Notes: generated by a model not told the origin, from the sequence alone. A DNA stretch of 64,000 nucleotides from Aureliella helgolandensis (GCF_007752135.1 NZ_CP036298.1:186001-250000), one strand, 5' to 3'; shown: positions 9,243 through 17,823, numbered from the stretch's first letter. Numbers and translations: made by a program.

Positions 9243-9797
9243 TTGTATTTGGTGAGAGTTGGATGTATGGGGCACGTTGGCCGGTTCCGACTGGATGAGG
9301 ACGTGCTAGTGCGGCGAGGAACCCGAGCGGTTTGTCGTACCTCGCGGGGGCTGGAGTTGGGGACGGTACTCGGGCCGGCTCGCAGTGGAGGCGGGACAGC
9401 CGACTTAGCGGATGGACGAATACTGAGAAAGATGGCCCCTGAGGACGAAATGCTGTGGGGGCACCTGCAGGGGTTGGGCCGAGACGCCCATAGCGGCTGT
9501 TGCGATTGGCTCAACTCTCAAGGAATTGATGCGACACTCCTGGAGGTGGAGCCCCTGTTGGATGGGAAGACGCTCTATTTTCATTTTTTGTCGGAGATCG
9601 ACGACGGAGTGCAGGAGTATTTGGATCATCTCGTTTCGCTGTACGAGGAGCGGGTTCGGGACAGCAAGTTTGCGAAGTTGCTTGAGCACGGCTGTGGCCC
9701 AGGCTGTGGCACCGAGAAAGCCGTCAACGGCTGTGGTAGTCGTGGGGGCTGTGCCGTCTGCAAAATCGCTAGCGCGTGCAATAAGAAGCCCGCGTAG
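9243..9797 (+). CDS. PSP1-like protein with Cys-rich tail
   Basis: A 184-residue protein. The start is a TTG at 9243, supported by AGGAG at 9230-9234, eight bases upstream. The N-terminal half has the look of the PSP1 C-terminal domain (RRGTRAVCRTSRGLELGTVL, and later LLDGKTLYFHFL). PSP1-type proteins in other bacteria, such as YaaT, act in signalling and regulation. The last 30 residues hold seven cysteines in CGPGCG, CGSRGGC, CKIASAC arrangements, which suggests a metal or iron-sulfur site added to the domain. It is divergent from bioB across a 250-base gap. The family assignment is by eye and the metal site is inference. Confidence 0.65.
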   Translation: MYLVRVGCMGHVGRFRLDEDVLVRRGTRAVCRTSRGLELGTVLGPARSGGGTADLADGRILRKMAPEDEMLWGHLQGLGRDAHSGCCDWLNSQGIDATLLEVEPLLDGKTLYFHFLSEIDDGVQEYLDHLVSLYEERVRDSKFAKLLEHGCGPGCGTEKAVNGCGSRGGCAVCKIASACNKKPA

Positions 9798-9812
9798 TTC
9801 GCCAGGGCGATC

Positions 9813-9831
9813 CATGGCGACCGCCGCCATG
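9813..9831. terminator. Hairpin between convergent genes
   Basis: CATGGCG and CGCCATG form a 7-base-pair stem with a 5-base loop in the short gap between two converging genes. There is no clear T-run, so it is a candidate bidirectional terminator only. Confidence 0.35.
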
Positions 9832-9870
9832 CGGTGCTGCATCACGCCACCGAGCTTGGGGGAGATTCCG

Positions 9871-10707
9871 TTAGAACGGGGGGCACTCGCAATCCGGGCA
9901 ATCTTTAGGGCTCGGGCCGCGGTTATCACGGCCACGTCCCTCTGGCCCCCGTCCCTCGGCTCCACGATTCGGCGGACCGGGGCGCTTGGCTTCGGGGAGT
10001 TCAATCAGCTCGCCCTTGAGCGCCTCCAGCTTTTGGCGCTGATCGTGGGTTAGTTCGCGTTTGAGGGCCAGTTCGATGTCCTTTTCAGCTTTCTCGAACA
10101 AGAGGTTGCTTGGCCCCCGCTGGTTGTCGCCAGGGTTGCGAATGTTGTCTCCCAGTTTCCGGCGCATCTCCTCCATCTTCTGATGCCATAATTCCGCCTT
10201 CTTCTCCCGGAATTCAATCAGGGCGTTCCCCTCCAGGCCAATTTCTTTGGCGACGATATTCGTGGCTGCCGAGCGAAAATTACGCGTTTGAACGTAGACA
10301 CCGATCAACCGCTGGAAATCGGATCTCTCCTTCAACAGCTGAAAGTTCTTTTCTTGATAGGGCTGCATGGTCTCAACCAGCTTCTGCTTCAGCTGTGTCT
10401 GAGACAGTTGGGGCTGCTGCTTTCGCAGCTCATTGCGGAGTTTGAAGACCGAATCCATGCTTTCCCTGATGTTTTGGCGGACCGCATTCCAATCCTCGGT
10501 TTTCAATCCGATTGCTTCGCGGACGATTTCGTGCCGTAGGACTTCCAGGATCTCGTTATCGGGATTGTCGTAGTGGATTTCGCGTAAAGTATCGAAAAAT
10601 GGATCTGGGCCACGTCGTGACTGAGCATGGAGTTGGCTTGCAATGGGGTGGCTTGCAATGAGTAGCAGTGCGCAGGCCACTTGCGTTGTGGTTCGCCAAA
10701 GATTCAT
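9871..10707 (-). CDS. Secreted charged helical protein, paralogue of the next gene
   Basis: About 278 residues from ATG 10707: a signal peptide (MNLWRTTTQ, hydrophobic core, cleavage near LHAQ), a long charged helical middle (about 45-240), and a Pro/Gly/Arg-rich tail ending in DCPDCECPPF. The middle shares an order of motifs with the protein at 10952-11785: LVAKEI or IVAKEIGL, then a C-terminal DQRQKLEALKGELIELPEA matched by HKAALEALKGAKFEFPEA. The two are tandem paralogues in the same orientation. The open frame runs on to 10830, but the signal peptide marks the true start. The fold resembles periplasmic LTXXQ/CpxP-like helical proteins in general character, but I do not claim that family. 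Function unknown. Confidence 0.75.
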   Translation of the reverse strand: MNLWRTTTQVACALLLIASHPIASQLHAQSRRGPDPFFDTLREIHYDNPDNEILEVLRHEIVREAIGLKTEDWNAVRQNIRESMDSVFKLRNELRKQQPQLSQTQLKQKLVETMQPYQEKNFQLLKERSDFQRLIGVYVQTRNFRSAATNIVAKEIGLEGNALIEFREKKAELWHQKMEEMRRKLGDNIRNPGDNQRGPSNLLFEKAEKDIELALKRELTHDQRQKLEALKGELIELPEAKRPGPPNRGAEGRGPEGRGRDNRGPSPKDCPDCECPPF

Positions 10708-10951
10708 GATGCTGCTCCCCCCTTGCGAAGTGTCATGCGGTAAATGAGTGTCCGGTGCCCGCTGAGCAAGAGTCCCCGCAGGGCCGAGCTGGCAGGGGGG
10801 ACTGGACATTGATTTACCACGAATTATCAAGACTATCTATCGGTCTGTTTGTTGAGCGAGATGAATGGAGGCTCTGCCGCTCCCGGCCGCCCGTTGGGGA
10901 CGAGGCCGGAAGAGGTTGAGCTTTCGAGGCTCGACGGGTCGAGCCATCGAT

Positions 10952-11785
10952 TTAGTTATCAGCACCGGGACGGGCACCGCGTTGTCGGCCGCCACCTTGT
11001 CCACCTTGTCCGCCACGGCCACCGCCAGCTCCGCCGCGGCCGCCACCAGCGCCGCCACGTCCACCACCCGTAGCTTCAGGGAACTCAAACTTGGCGCCCT
11101 TGAGAGCTTCCAGGGCAGCTTTGTGTTCTGCAGTCAGGACTGCTCCAATGGCTGCATCAACATCCTTCTGTGCTGAAGCTCGCATTTCTTCCATCTTTTC
11201 GCGAGTCATGTCTTCGCGGTTTCCACCTTGGAACATTTCACGCATCTTCTCGCGCATGCCTTCGCCAGCTTTGGTCGCGGCCTCGGTGACCTTCTTGATG
11301 CCAGCTTCGTCAAGCTTGATTTCTTTGGCGACTAGTTCGTTCGTAGCGGCCATGAGCCCCCTTTGCTGGACCAACAGTCCCATCAATCGCTTTTGCTGTT
11401 TAGGTGCCAGGACTTCGTCCAGAGTTTCTTGAGCCTTGGTGTTCATCTCTTTCAGCTTGGCAGTGCGTTCGGCTTCATCCCGAATTTGGAACAATTCGCG
11501 CATGCTGGGCTGTGCGGCTTGAACCGCTTCATAGGTTGCCTCTTCCATTCCAACATCAGCCCGGACTTCTTCCATTCGCAGTAGGCCCAGTAGGTCAAGG
11601 GCGCCACCCATGCTTCCGCCACCAGGTCCGCCGAATCCGCCGCGTCCACCACCGCCGGGGCCTCCAGGACCACCTTGGCCGCGCTGGCCACGTTGGCCTC
11701 GCTGACCATCTTGCTGGGCTTCGACTGCCGATGCGAAGCAAACGCAGAGTGCTAGGCTCAATGCGCCGAGAATTCGTAACTTCAT
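10952..11785 (-). CDS. Secreted Gly/Arg-rich protein, paralogue of the previous gene
   Basis: A 277-residue exported protein. A signal peptide (MKLRILGALSLALCVCFASAVEA) is followed by a Gly/Gln/Arg repeat block (GQRG units, about 27-60), a charged helical core (about 65-225) and a second low-complexity block of GGGRGGA units (about 237-277). The core has the same layout as its downstream paralogue (LVAKEI, ALEALKGAKFEFPEA). The two glycine blocks bracket the helical part on both sides, unlike the paralogue, which has a tail only. The GGR units are encoded by repetitive GC-rich DNA at 10970-11065 and 11640-11710, which may be prone to slippage. No function can be assigned. Confidence 0.8.
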   Translation of the reverse strand: MKLRILGALSLALCVCFASAVEAQQDGQRGQRGQRGQGGPGGPGGGGRGGFGGPGGGSMGGALDLLGLLRMEEVRADVGMEEATYEAVQAAQPSMRELFQIRDEAERTAKLKEMNTKAQETLDEVLAPKQQKRLMGLLVQQRGLMAATNELVAKEIKLDEAGIKKVTEAATKAGEGMREKMREMFQGGNREDMTREKMEEMRASAQKDVDAAIGAVLTAEHKAALEALKGAKFEFPEATGGGRGGAGGGRGGAGGGRGGQGGQGGGRQRGARPGADN

Positions 11786-12160
11786 TTGTTGGGTTCCTTC
11801 TTGGGGTGATTTGGGCAGAAGCGTAGAAAAGCAATTAACTTCTGCAGAGTTTATGGTTTCTGACCGAGCTATTCCGCTGGTGCGGTTGGAGAGTCGTCAG
11901 CACTCTCGGGATACACTGAATTCAAACCGATAAGTAGGAAAAAAGTTTCGTTTGCAGTCAAAAATTGGCGTAAACCTGCCAGAAAGGCGACAATTCATGC
12001 GGGAAAAGGTGGCGGCTGTGGCGCAGCGGGGACAGCCTGCCAGCGCACGCGCGAATCGAATATACTCAATCGAGACATGGTCCGAGGGGGTGGTTGGTGA
12101 GTTTTGTGGGGATTGCACTGGTAAATTTGCGTATGCAATTTGTTTGTTCGTGAGGCGACG
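11786..12160. other. Divergent intergenic region upstream of recG
   Basis: About 375 bases between the divergent Gly-rich protein gene and recG. It must hold both promoters. No motif stands out except an A-rich patch near 11938-11945. No gene recognised; the longer minus-strand frame that crosses it overlaps recG and is discounted. Confidence 0.5.
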
Positions 12161-14257
12161 ATGAGCACAGCCAACCCAACCCGCCAGGATTTGCTGCAGG
12201 AGGTGCGGTTCCTCAAAAGCGTGGGGATGTCGCGCGCGCCGCTCTTGGGGCGGCTGGGGATCTATCGCGCGATGGATCTCCTGTTCTTCTTCCCCAGGGC
12301 CTACGAGGCGCCCGCGCCGATCCAAGGCGTAGAGCTGTTTACCAATGGCACCCAAGTGACCTTTGTGGGAACCGTCCAGGAGCTCGATGAACGGGTAACT
12401 CAGAATGGAAAGCACATGCTGGGCGTCCAGATCGCTGCCGACGGTGGGGGCTTCGTGCGATTGTTGTGGTTTAACCAGCCCTTCCGCAAAGATTCGCTCA
12501 AGCCGGGGACTCGGATAACCGCGACCGGCTTGCCGCGCTCTACCGTGCTCAATTGGGAAATGGTCCAACCCCAGATTCGCCTCTTAGAAGCGGATGAAGT
12601 CCCTGAGGGCAGGAGGCCGCTAGCCATCTACCCGCTCACCGAGGGACTCAAGGCAGCGGGAATGCGGTTTATCATGCAGGAGTCTTTGCCCGATTTAATC
12701 CCGTTGATCGAAGAAGTGCTGCCTACCGAGTTGCGCGAACGACTGGGCGTGCTCGATATTGCTTCCGCTCTGCATGCGATTCACTTTCCCGATTCGCTGG
12801 CTGAGGCCGAGCAGGGACAGGCTCGGTTTAAGGCGCAAGAGTTACTCGTGCTGCAATTGGCTCTCAGCCTGCAACGAGCAGCACGCGAAGGCTCAGCCAA
12901 GGCCCCCGTGTGCGAGCCGAGCGGCAAGATTCATTCGCGAATTCTCAATCGCTTGCCTTTTCAATTGACCCAAGACCAAGCGACTTCGGTGGCGGAGATT
13001 GGCCGCGATATGGCTCGCGACATTCCCATGAACCGCTTGCTGCAGGGAGATGTGGGGAGCGGTAAGACCGTCGTGGCCCAGTACGCCATGCTGCTGTGCG
13101 TGGCTCACGGCTGTCAAGCAACTTTGATGGCTCCGACCGAAGTGCTCGCCCGCCAACATGCTGGCACGCTCGACCGCAGCCTGGCAAGCAGCCGAGTCCG
13201 CGTCGCACTGCTCACGGGGAGCCTCAGCACACGCCAGCGCCGCGAGACGATCGAACGCGTGGCCAGCGGTGAAGTCGACCTGCTGGTGGGGACGCAAGCC
13301 ATTCTTTCCGATGAAGTCGTGTTCCATCAACTCGGTTTAGTAATCGTCGATGAACAACACAAGTTCGGGGTGATGCAGCGCGCCAAACTGCGGACCGATG
13401 CCTCTCAACCTCACTACTTGGTGCTCAGTGCGACTCCCATTCCACGCACCATCGCAATGACTGCTTTCGGAGATCTCGATGTCTCGACGATTCGAAGCAA
13501 GCCGCCCGGTCGCGCTCCCGTGCACACTTATGTCGCCCCCAAGGATTCACTCGACTCCTGGTGGAGATTTGTCGAAGAGCAATTAAAGCAGGGACGCCAA
13601 GCCTACGTCATTGCGCCGCGCGTTGCCGAGGTCGATCCGGAGAGTGACGTGGCGAGTGCCGAGGGGTTCTATGAACACCTGCGCAAGCAAGTGTTCGGGC
13701 ATCGTGCGGTCGGCTTGTTGCATGGCCGAATGGATGGAGCCGACAAGGAGTCCGTGCTTGAGCAGTTCGCCAGCGGTGATCTGGATATCCTGGTCGCTAC
13801 CACCGTGGTCGAAGTGGGCATCGACGTTCCCAACGCGACCGTGATGACCATTCTAGATGCCAATCGCCTTGGGCTCAGTCAATTGCACCAGCTGCGAGGT
13901 CGAGTCTCGCGCGGGACTCATGCCGGCTTTGTTTGCGCTGTGCCCACGTCGGGATGCGAGCCGCAGGATAATGCTCGCTTGCAGGCATTCGAGCAGAGCG
14001 ATGATGGTTTCGAATTGGCCGAAATGGATCTGCGACTCCGAGGCCCGGGAGACCTCCTCGGCACCTCGCAGAGTGGGCTTCCGCCGCTGCGCATTGCGAA
14101 TCTAGTGGACGATGCTCAGTGGGTGGCCCTGGCCCAGGAAGTCGCTCGCGAAATCCTTCAGCAAGATCCGAACATGGAGTCGCCAGCGTTTGCCAAGCTG
14201 AAGCAACAGACGCTGAGACGCTATGGCGAGTCCATGCAGTTGGGAGATGTTGGATAG
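12161..14257 (+). CDS. recG: ATP-dependent DNA helicase RecG
   Basis: A 698-residue superfamily-2 helicase that remodels stalled replication forks and Holliday junctions. The N-terminal wedge domain (about 1-190, with an OB-like part around VTFVGTVQELDE) precedes the motor. Motif I QGDVGSGKT is near residues 296-304, motif Ia is MAPTEVLARQH, motif II is DEQH (about 397-400) in the RecG-specific DEQHKFGVMQRAKL, motif III SATPIPRT, motif V ATTVVEVGIDVPNA, and motif VI QLHQLRGRVSRG. The C-terminal TRG-like region ELAEMDLRLRGPGDLLGTSQSG is present. ATG 12161 is preferred over an in-frame TTG at 12140. Length matches the family. Confidence 0.97.
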   Translation: MSTANPTRQDLLQEVRFLKSVGMSRAPLLGRLGIYRAMDLLFFFPRAYEAPAPIQGVELFTNGTQVTFVGTVQELDERVTQNGKHMLGVQIAADGGGFVRLLWFNQPFRKDSLKPGTRITATGLPRSTVLNWEMVQPQIRLLEADEVPEGRRPLAIYPLTEGLKAAGMRFIMQESLPDLIPLIEEVLPTELRERLGVLDIASALHAIHFPDSLAEAEQGQARFKAQELLVLQLALSLQRAAREGSAKAPVCEPSGKIHSRILNRLPFQLTQDQATSVAEIGRDMARDIPMNRLLQGDVGSGKTVVAQYAMLLCVAHGCQATLMAPTEVLARQHAGTLDRSLASSRVRVALLTGSLSTRQRRETIERVASGEVDLLVGTQAILSDEVVFHQLGLVIVDEQHKFGVMQRAKLRTDASQPHYLVLSATPIPRTIAMTAFGDLDVSTIRSKPPGRAPVHTYVAPKDSLDSWWRFVEEQLKQGRQAYVIAPRVAEVDPESDVASAEGFYEHLRKQVFGHRAVGLLHGRMDGADKESVLEQFASGDLDILVATTVVEVGIDVPNATVMTILDANRLGLSQLHQLRGRVSRGTHAGFVCAVPTSGCEPQDNARLQAFEQSDDGFELAEMDLRLRGPGDLLGTSQSGLPPLRIANLVDDAQWVALAQEVAREILQQDPNMESPAFAKLKQQTLRRYGESMQLGDVG

Positions 14258-14401
14258 CCGGATCGGGGCCCGGCTCTGTCCGAGTAGAGGGACTTGTCAC
14301 GCCAATAAGGAATAGGATCTGCCAGATAGGGAGTGCCCGCTGGCCGTCCTACTTGTGCCCACCAAAGCAGGAGGTACCATCGGACGCATACAAGTTTCGG
14401 A

Positions 14402-14446
14402 AGGGACGACCCTATCTGAATTCTCGCTCGGCGGGGACGACCCCGC
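14402..14446 (+). promoter_or_regulatory. Guanidine-II (mini-ykkC) riboswitch
   Basis: Two short hairpins with identical ACGA loops lie directly upstream of the SugE/Gdx gene. P1 is AGGG-ACGA-CCCT (14402-14413), P2 is GCGGGG-ACGA-CCCCGC (14431-14446), with a 17-base linker. Twin G/C-rich stems with ACGR loops are the defining structure of the guanidine-II class, in which each loop binds guanidinium and the two loops pair with each other. The class typically controls guanidinium exporters and related genes. P2 ends eight bases before the ribosome site (GAGGAAG at 14454-14460), so control at translation initiation is the likely mechanism. The match to class, spacing and gene is strong; binding is inferred. 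Confidence 0.88.
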
Positions 14447-14467
14447 AACGATTGAGGAAGGTGCCAC

Positions 14468-14842
14468 ATGGCTTGGTTGATTCTTTTTTTAGCTGGCTTG
14501 TTCGAGATCGGCTGGGCAATTGGTCTGAAGTACAGTCAGGGGTTTACGCAGTTTTGGCCGTCTGTTTTCACCATCGTATCCCTGACGATTAGCTTCGTTT
14601 TGCTAGGGGTCGCGGTGCGTTCGCTGCCGCTCGGAACCGCCTATGCGGTGTGGACGGGGATTGGTGCCATCGGGACCGTGACGCTCGCCATTTTTCTGTT
14701 CGGTGAAGCGGCGAATTCGATGCGTTTGCTGTGTGTGGCTTTAATTGTTACCGGCATCATCGGCCTCAAGTTCTCGACGGCCGAGAACGCGGAACTCGAT
14801 TCTCCTGCCGAGCCTGATTCGGCGGTTATCGAGTCACACTGA
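14468..14842 (+). CDS. gdx: Guanidinium exporter of the SMR family (Gdx/SugE)
   Basis: A 124-residue four-helix membrane protein of the small multidrug resistance family, Gdx (SugE) subtype. The central glutamate is E13 in GLFEIGWAIGLKY. Residues W16, S42, Y59 and W62 fall at the positions used for guanidinium binding in characterised Gdx proteins, and SLPLGTAYAVWTGIGA is the diagnostic loop-helix segment. Such proteins work as antiparallel dimers that swap guanidinium for protons. The protein has a 17-residue charged tail (NAELDSPAEPDSAVIES) longer than in E. coli SugE. It lies 210 bases after recG and is preceded by a guanidine-II riboswitch, which supports guanidinium as substrate over general drug efflux. 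Confidence 0.93.
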   Translation: MAWLILFLAGLFEIGWAIGLKYSQGFTQFWPSVFTIVSLTISFVLLGVAVRSLPLGTAYAVWTGIGAIGTVTLAIFLFGEAANSMRLLCVALIVTGIIGLKFSTAENAELDSPAEPDSAVIESH

Positions 14843-14866
14843 AGTCAGCGGTTTGCCCGCTCCAAG

Positions 14867-14896
14867 CCGTGAGTGTGGTGCCGTGAGCGTGGTGCC
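14867..14896. repeat. Two direct copies of a 14-base unit
   Basis: CGTGAGTGTGGTGC is followed at once by CGTGAGCGTGGTGC, a one-mismatch direct duplication just past the exporter stop. Likely a slippage product; no role seen. Confidence 0.55.
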
Positions 14897-14990
14897 GCGA
14901 AGGGACTCGCTCGCGGCGTGCCAACTTCTCTTCCTGCGCCTTCTCTTTCTGCAAAGTGGGATTCTGCAGCCGAGAAGAAGATCGGTTCGC

Positions 14991-15045
14991 AAGGTTCTCT
15001 CAGGTTCTCTCAGGCTCACTCAGGCTCACTCAGGCTCACTCAGGT
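14991..15045. repeat. 10-base tandem repeat at the end of the PAS-LuxR gene
   Basis: Five to six units of CAGGCTCACT and the variant CAGGTTCTCT follow each other without gaps. The last unit reaches the stop codon (complement of 15040-15042) of the minus-strand regulator, so the array forms its 3' untranslated start. Copy number is likely to vary between strains. Confidence 0.8.
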
Positions 15046-15783
15046 GCGTTTCAGTGGAGAGAGCTTGCGAGGAAGGCGTTTGAGGTGGGCGTCGCTCAGC
15101 TGCAATCCCAGCGAACTGACGAGGGCGACCAGTTCGGCATGTCCGCGGAGGTTGAGCTTTTCGCTGATAGCCGCCTTGTGCCGTTGAATCGTCTTGGGAC
15201 TGCGATGCAAGATGGTGGCGGTTCGCGGTACATTGATTCCTTGCCCAAGCAGGATCAATACCTCGAGCTCCCGACGGGTCAGCACGGACAAGGGGCCCAA
15301 GTCAATGAACTTGGTGTTGATCTTGCCGATCTCTTGATTTTCAACTTGAACGCACTCCTTCCCTGTGATCAGACGCGAGATCACGATCACTCGGTTGTGT
15401 GGCGGTCGAGAATCTAAGATCGGCCAGACGGTCGAAGCAATGCGTTGCCCGTGATAAATGTGGCTGAGTGCTAGCGGATGCTGGCTGTTCAGGACCTGTG
15501 CGATCATCCCCAGCCGCTCTTGGACGAAGTCGGGTGGATGGAAGTCGGCAATGTGTTTGCCTCGGTACTCGACCTCCAATTCCTGGGAGAATAGTTGCAT
15601 GGCGGTATCGTTGACGAACAGGAGGCGGCCCTCGGCATCCGTGATGCTAACGCCGATCCCTGGCGTGCAGGAAAGAGCATTCCACACCGACATGGGCGGG
15701 AGGTCCGGTGGGTCTTGCCGGATCGTCTTTCCACTGGGGAGTAAGCGGTTGGTGGATTGGAGATTCGCGTTAGGAGATGGCAT
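15040..15783 (-). CDS. PAS-domain LuxR-type transcription regulator
   Basis: A 247-residue regulator. Residues about 35-150 form a PAS domain (GIGVSITDAEGRLLFVNDTAMQLF and a later VIVISRLITGKE strand). Residues about 165-230 form a LuxR/GerE helix-turn-helix (LTRRELEVLILLGQGIN, then RSPKTIQRHKAAISEKL). This is a one-component layout: a ligand- or redox-sensing PAS joined to a DNA-binding head with no receiver domain. The arrangement resembles the PAS-LuxR regulators common in planctomycetes. The start at 15783 gives a disordered N-terminus; an ATG at 15693 in front of SVWNALS is a possible alternative. No neighbouring gene clearly depends on it. Target genes unknown. Confidence 0.85.
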   Translation of the reverse strand: MPSPNANLQSTNRLLPSGKTIRQDPPDLPPMSVWNALSCTPGIGVSITDAEGRLLFVNDTAMQLFSQELEVEYRGKHIADFHPPDFVQERLGMIAQVLNSQHPLALSHIYHGQRIASTVWPILDSRPPHNRVIVISRLITGKECVQVENQEIGKINTKFIDLGPLSVLTRRELEVLILLGQGINVPRTATILHRSPKTIQRHKAAISEKLNLRGHAELVALVSSLGLQLSDAHLKRLPRKLSPLKRT

Positions 15784-16177
15784 CTTGCAGCTCGAAGGTG
15801 TTGGTGGAGCAACTTCGTTCCGACGGCGTCGAAAAAGGGGGTCTCGGAAGCAATTCTAACCAAAATGGATGAATCCGCTCATATTCGAGTTGCCGCGAAC
15901 GCCCGATAATAAGCCCGATGGAACTCAGCGTGGGGGCTTGGGCGGGCGTTTTCTGGACGCGAACGATGCCCAAACGGATCTTCCCACGCTGGATGCCAGT
16001 GGGCGGAATTGAAATGTACACTGCTGACCCGAGCCTCATGGGGCAGTAGTGTCCGGCGGGAGGACCAAGGGGCAATTTGGTCCTTCCCGCCTTTCTGTTC
16101 GCCGCACCGGTCACAAGCAGCCCGCTCGAGGAAACTCTCAACGGGGCCCTGGTTTAGAGGCTGAGTAGGGTAGCCAG
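15784..16177. other. Intergenic stretch with a strong hairpin
   Basis: About 390 bases between two minus-strand genes. Apart from the hairpin at 16055-16091 nothing is recognised; overlapping short minus-strand frames have no protein-like character. Confidence 0.5.
16055..16096. terminator. Hairpin, terminator-like
   Basis: GGCGGGAGGACCA pairs with TGGTCCTTCCCGCC (one bulged base) around a loop of about ten bases. On the plus strand it is followed by TTTCT. It lies 87 bases past the stop of the minus-strand PQQ-like gene, so it may end that transcript, although the T-rich tail faces the other way. Confidence 0.5.
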
Positions 16178-17476
16178 CTATTCCTGCGACTCGATGCAAA
16201 ACAGATGGTTTTCGCCACGAATGAAGATCTGGTCGTCGACGGGTGCGAGTGTCGTATCGACCGTTTCGCGCATGGAGCTGGTCGCTAAGATCTTGAGCTT
16301 GGGGGAATCTTCGATGACGACGATGACGCCACTGCGATCGGTCAAGTAGACCCGGCCGTCAGCAGCCACGGGGGAGGCGTAAGTGCTCACAAGGCCCGGC
16401 AACCGCTCCGCTGAATAATGGAATTTTCCAGTCTTGGCATCGACACAGCTGAGCAAGCCCGACTTGCCCTTGTAGAAATAGAGGCGATCTTCGCTGAGCA
16501 TGGGTGAGCCGATATCGGGTGCGTCGCGCTCAATGGTCCAGGCCACTTTGTCGGTCCCGCCGATGTCTCCATGGCCATCGGGTTTAAACGCTCCCACAAA
16601 CGCACCACGATAACCACTTCCCACAATCACGTGTTCTCCATCGAAAACCGCTGAGGACACCGGACGTTCCGTCTGCCCCGCGCACCGCCACAATTCCTGA
16701 CCAGTCTTCAAGTCGTAGGATCGCACGAAATTCTGGCCGTTCAGCACAACCTGTTTTCGTCCCTGATGGTCGACCACCAGCGGTGTGGACCAAGCGGTCG
16801 GTTCGTCTCTCGCGGTTCTCCAGACCGTTTCCCCAGTCAACTTGTCGATCGCATACAGGTAGGATTGCCCCTCGTGGTCCCAGGGGTGGAGCAGCAGGTT
16901 TCCCTCCAGAGTCGGGGAGCTCCCCTCACCGAAACTGAGTCGCGTTCGCATGGGGCCAAAATCGGTACGCTTCCAAACTAGGTTCCCGGTTGTCGAATAG
17001 CAGAAAAGCCCCTGGGAGCCGAAGGAGGCATAAACTCGCTCGCCGTCGGTGCAGGGAGAGGCCGAAGCGAAGCTGTTCGTCACATGGGTATCTTGATGGG
17101 GAGTGGCCGTGATGGCCGTTCTCTCCCACTGAAGACTGCCCGTTTCACGGTCGAAGCACAGGACTTTAAAGGCCAGGTTGGGCGTCGCGACTCCTCGCTG
17201 CCGTCCATCTTGGCCCGGTGTAGCCGGATCGGTGGTGGAGACAGCCGTGACCACAAACACCTGCGTTTCCCAGATTGCTGGCGAGCCCGAACTGCGGCCA
17301 GGAATGGGCACTTTCCATTTCACATTTTGGGTGTCGCTGAAATGGAGAGGCGGAGTCGCATGGGGTGCGGTGCCGTTCCCCGTTGGGCCTCGCCAGTGAG
17401 CCCAATTGTCGGCCAGTACCGTGGTGCATGAGAGGAGCAACGCTATGAAGAGTGGCAGGAGTTTATGTTTTCGCAT
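16178..17476 (-). CDS. Secreted PQQ-like beta-propeller protein
   Basis: A 432-residue protein with a signal peptide (MRKHKLLPLFIALLLSCTTVLA) and a propeller of PQQ-type repeats. The first blade begins NWAHWRGPTGNG; later repeats contain YAIDKLTGETVWRT, YDLKTGQELWR and CVDAKTGKFHYS. The WRGP start and the repeat pattern are typical of the large planctomycete family of BamB-like propellers. Most of these do not bind PQQ; some are thought to be scaffolds in the periplasm. No catalytic residues were seen and nothing in the neighbours narrows the role. Confidence 0.85.
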   Translation of the reverse strand: MRKHKLLPLFIALLLSCTTVLADNWAHWRGPTGNGTAPHATPPLHFSDTQNVKWKVPIPGRSSGSPAIWETQVFVVTAVSTTDPATPGQDGRQRGVATPNLAFKVLCFDRETGSLQWERTAITATPHQDTHVTNSFASASPCTDGERVYASFGSQGLFCYSTTGNLVWKRTDFGPMRTRLSFGEGSSPTLEGNLLLHPWDHEGQSYLYAIDKLTGETVWRTARDEPTAWSTPLVVDHQGRKQVVLNGQNFVRSYDLKTGQELWRCAGQTERPVSSAVFDGEHVIVGSGYRGAFVGAFKPDGHGDIGGTDKVAWTIERDAPDIGSPMLSEDRLYFYKGKSGLLSCVDAKTGKFHYSAERLPGLVSTYASPVAADGRVYLTDRSGVIVVIEDSPKLKILATSSMRETVDTTLAPVDDQIFIRGENHLFCIESQE

Positions 17477-17823
17477 GATCCAACTTCAGAAGAACGGACT
17501 GGCACAGGGGAATCGATAGTCTAGCAAACGTGTGGAGCTGTCGAAACGCACGCTTGCCGGGGCCCAACCGAAGCTGATGGTAGCTGAGAACTCATTCCGC
17601 TTGGGGACGCCCAAGACCGCTAGCGATCCCCGTTGTTTGCGATATAACCACACCCACCAACGGTCTGTGCGTAGTCGGCGAGAAACTACTAGCGAGAATC
17701 TAACAGTTGGCTGCCGAGCAGCCTGGCCGAGTGGTGCGACGTGTCTCTCCGGTCGCTCTGAAACGGGTTGGAGTTGCTTCAGGTGTAGTGTTGGCGTTTT
17801 CCTCAAAAAGGGGGCTGTTCGTC
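17477..17823. other. Divergent promoter region, no gene recognised
   Basis: About 350 bases between the divergent propeller gene and the CaCA antiporter. An in-frame extension of the antiporter reaches back to 17707 but reads as arginine- and valine-rich junk before the first membrane helix, so it is treated as non-coding. Confidence 0.5.

Noticed and set aside
10960-11080. Plus-strand frames through the Gly-rich repeat
   Set aside because: They are the reverse of the GGR repeat and arise from its composition.
11897-12568. 223-residue minus-strand frame overlapping recG
   Set aside because: It lies antisense to the strongly supported recG start and has no family features.
14991-15045. CRISPR array
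   Set aside because: The unit is only 10 bases and there are no spacers or cas genes; it is a simple tandem repeat.
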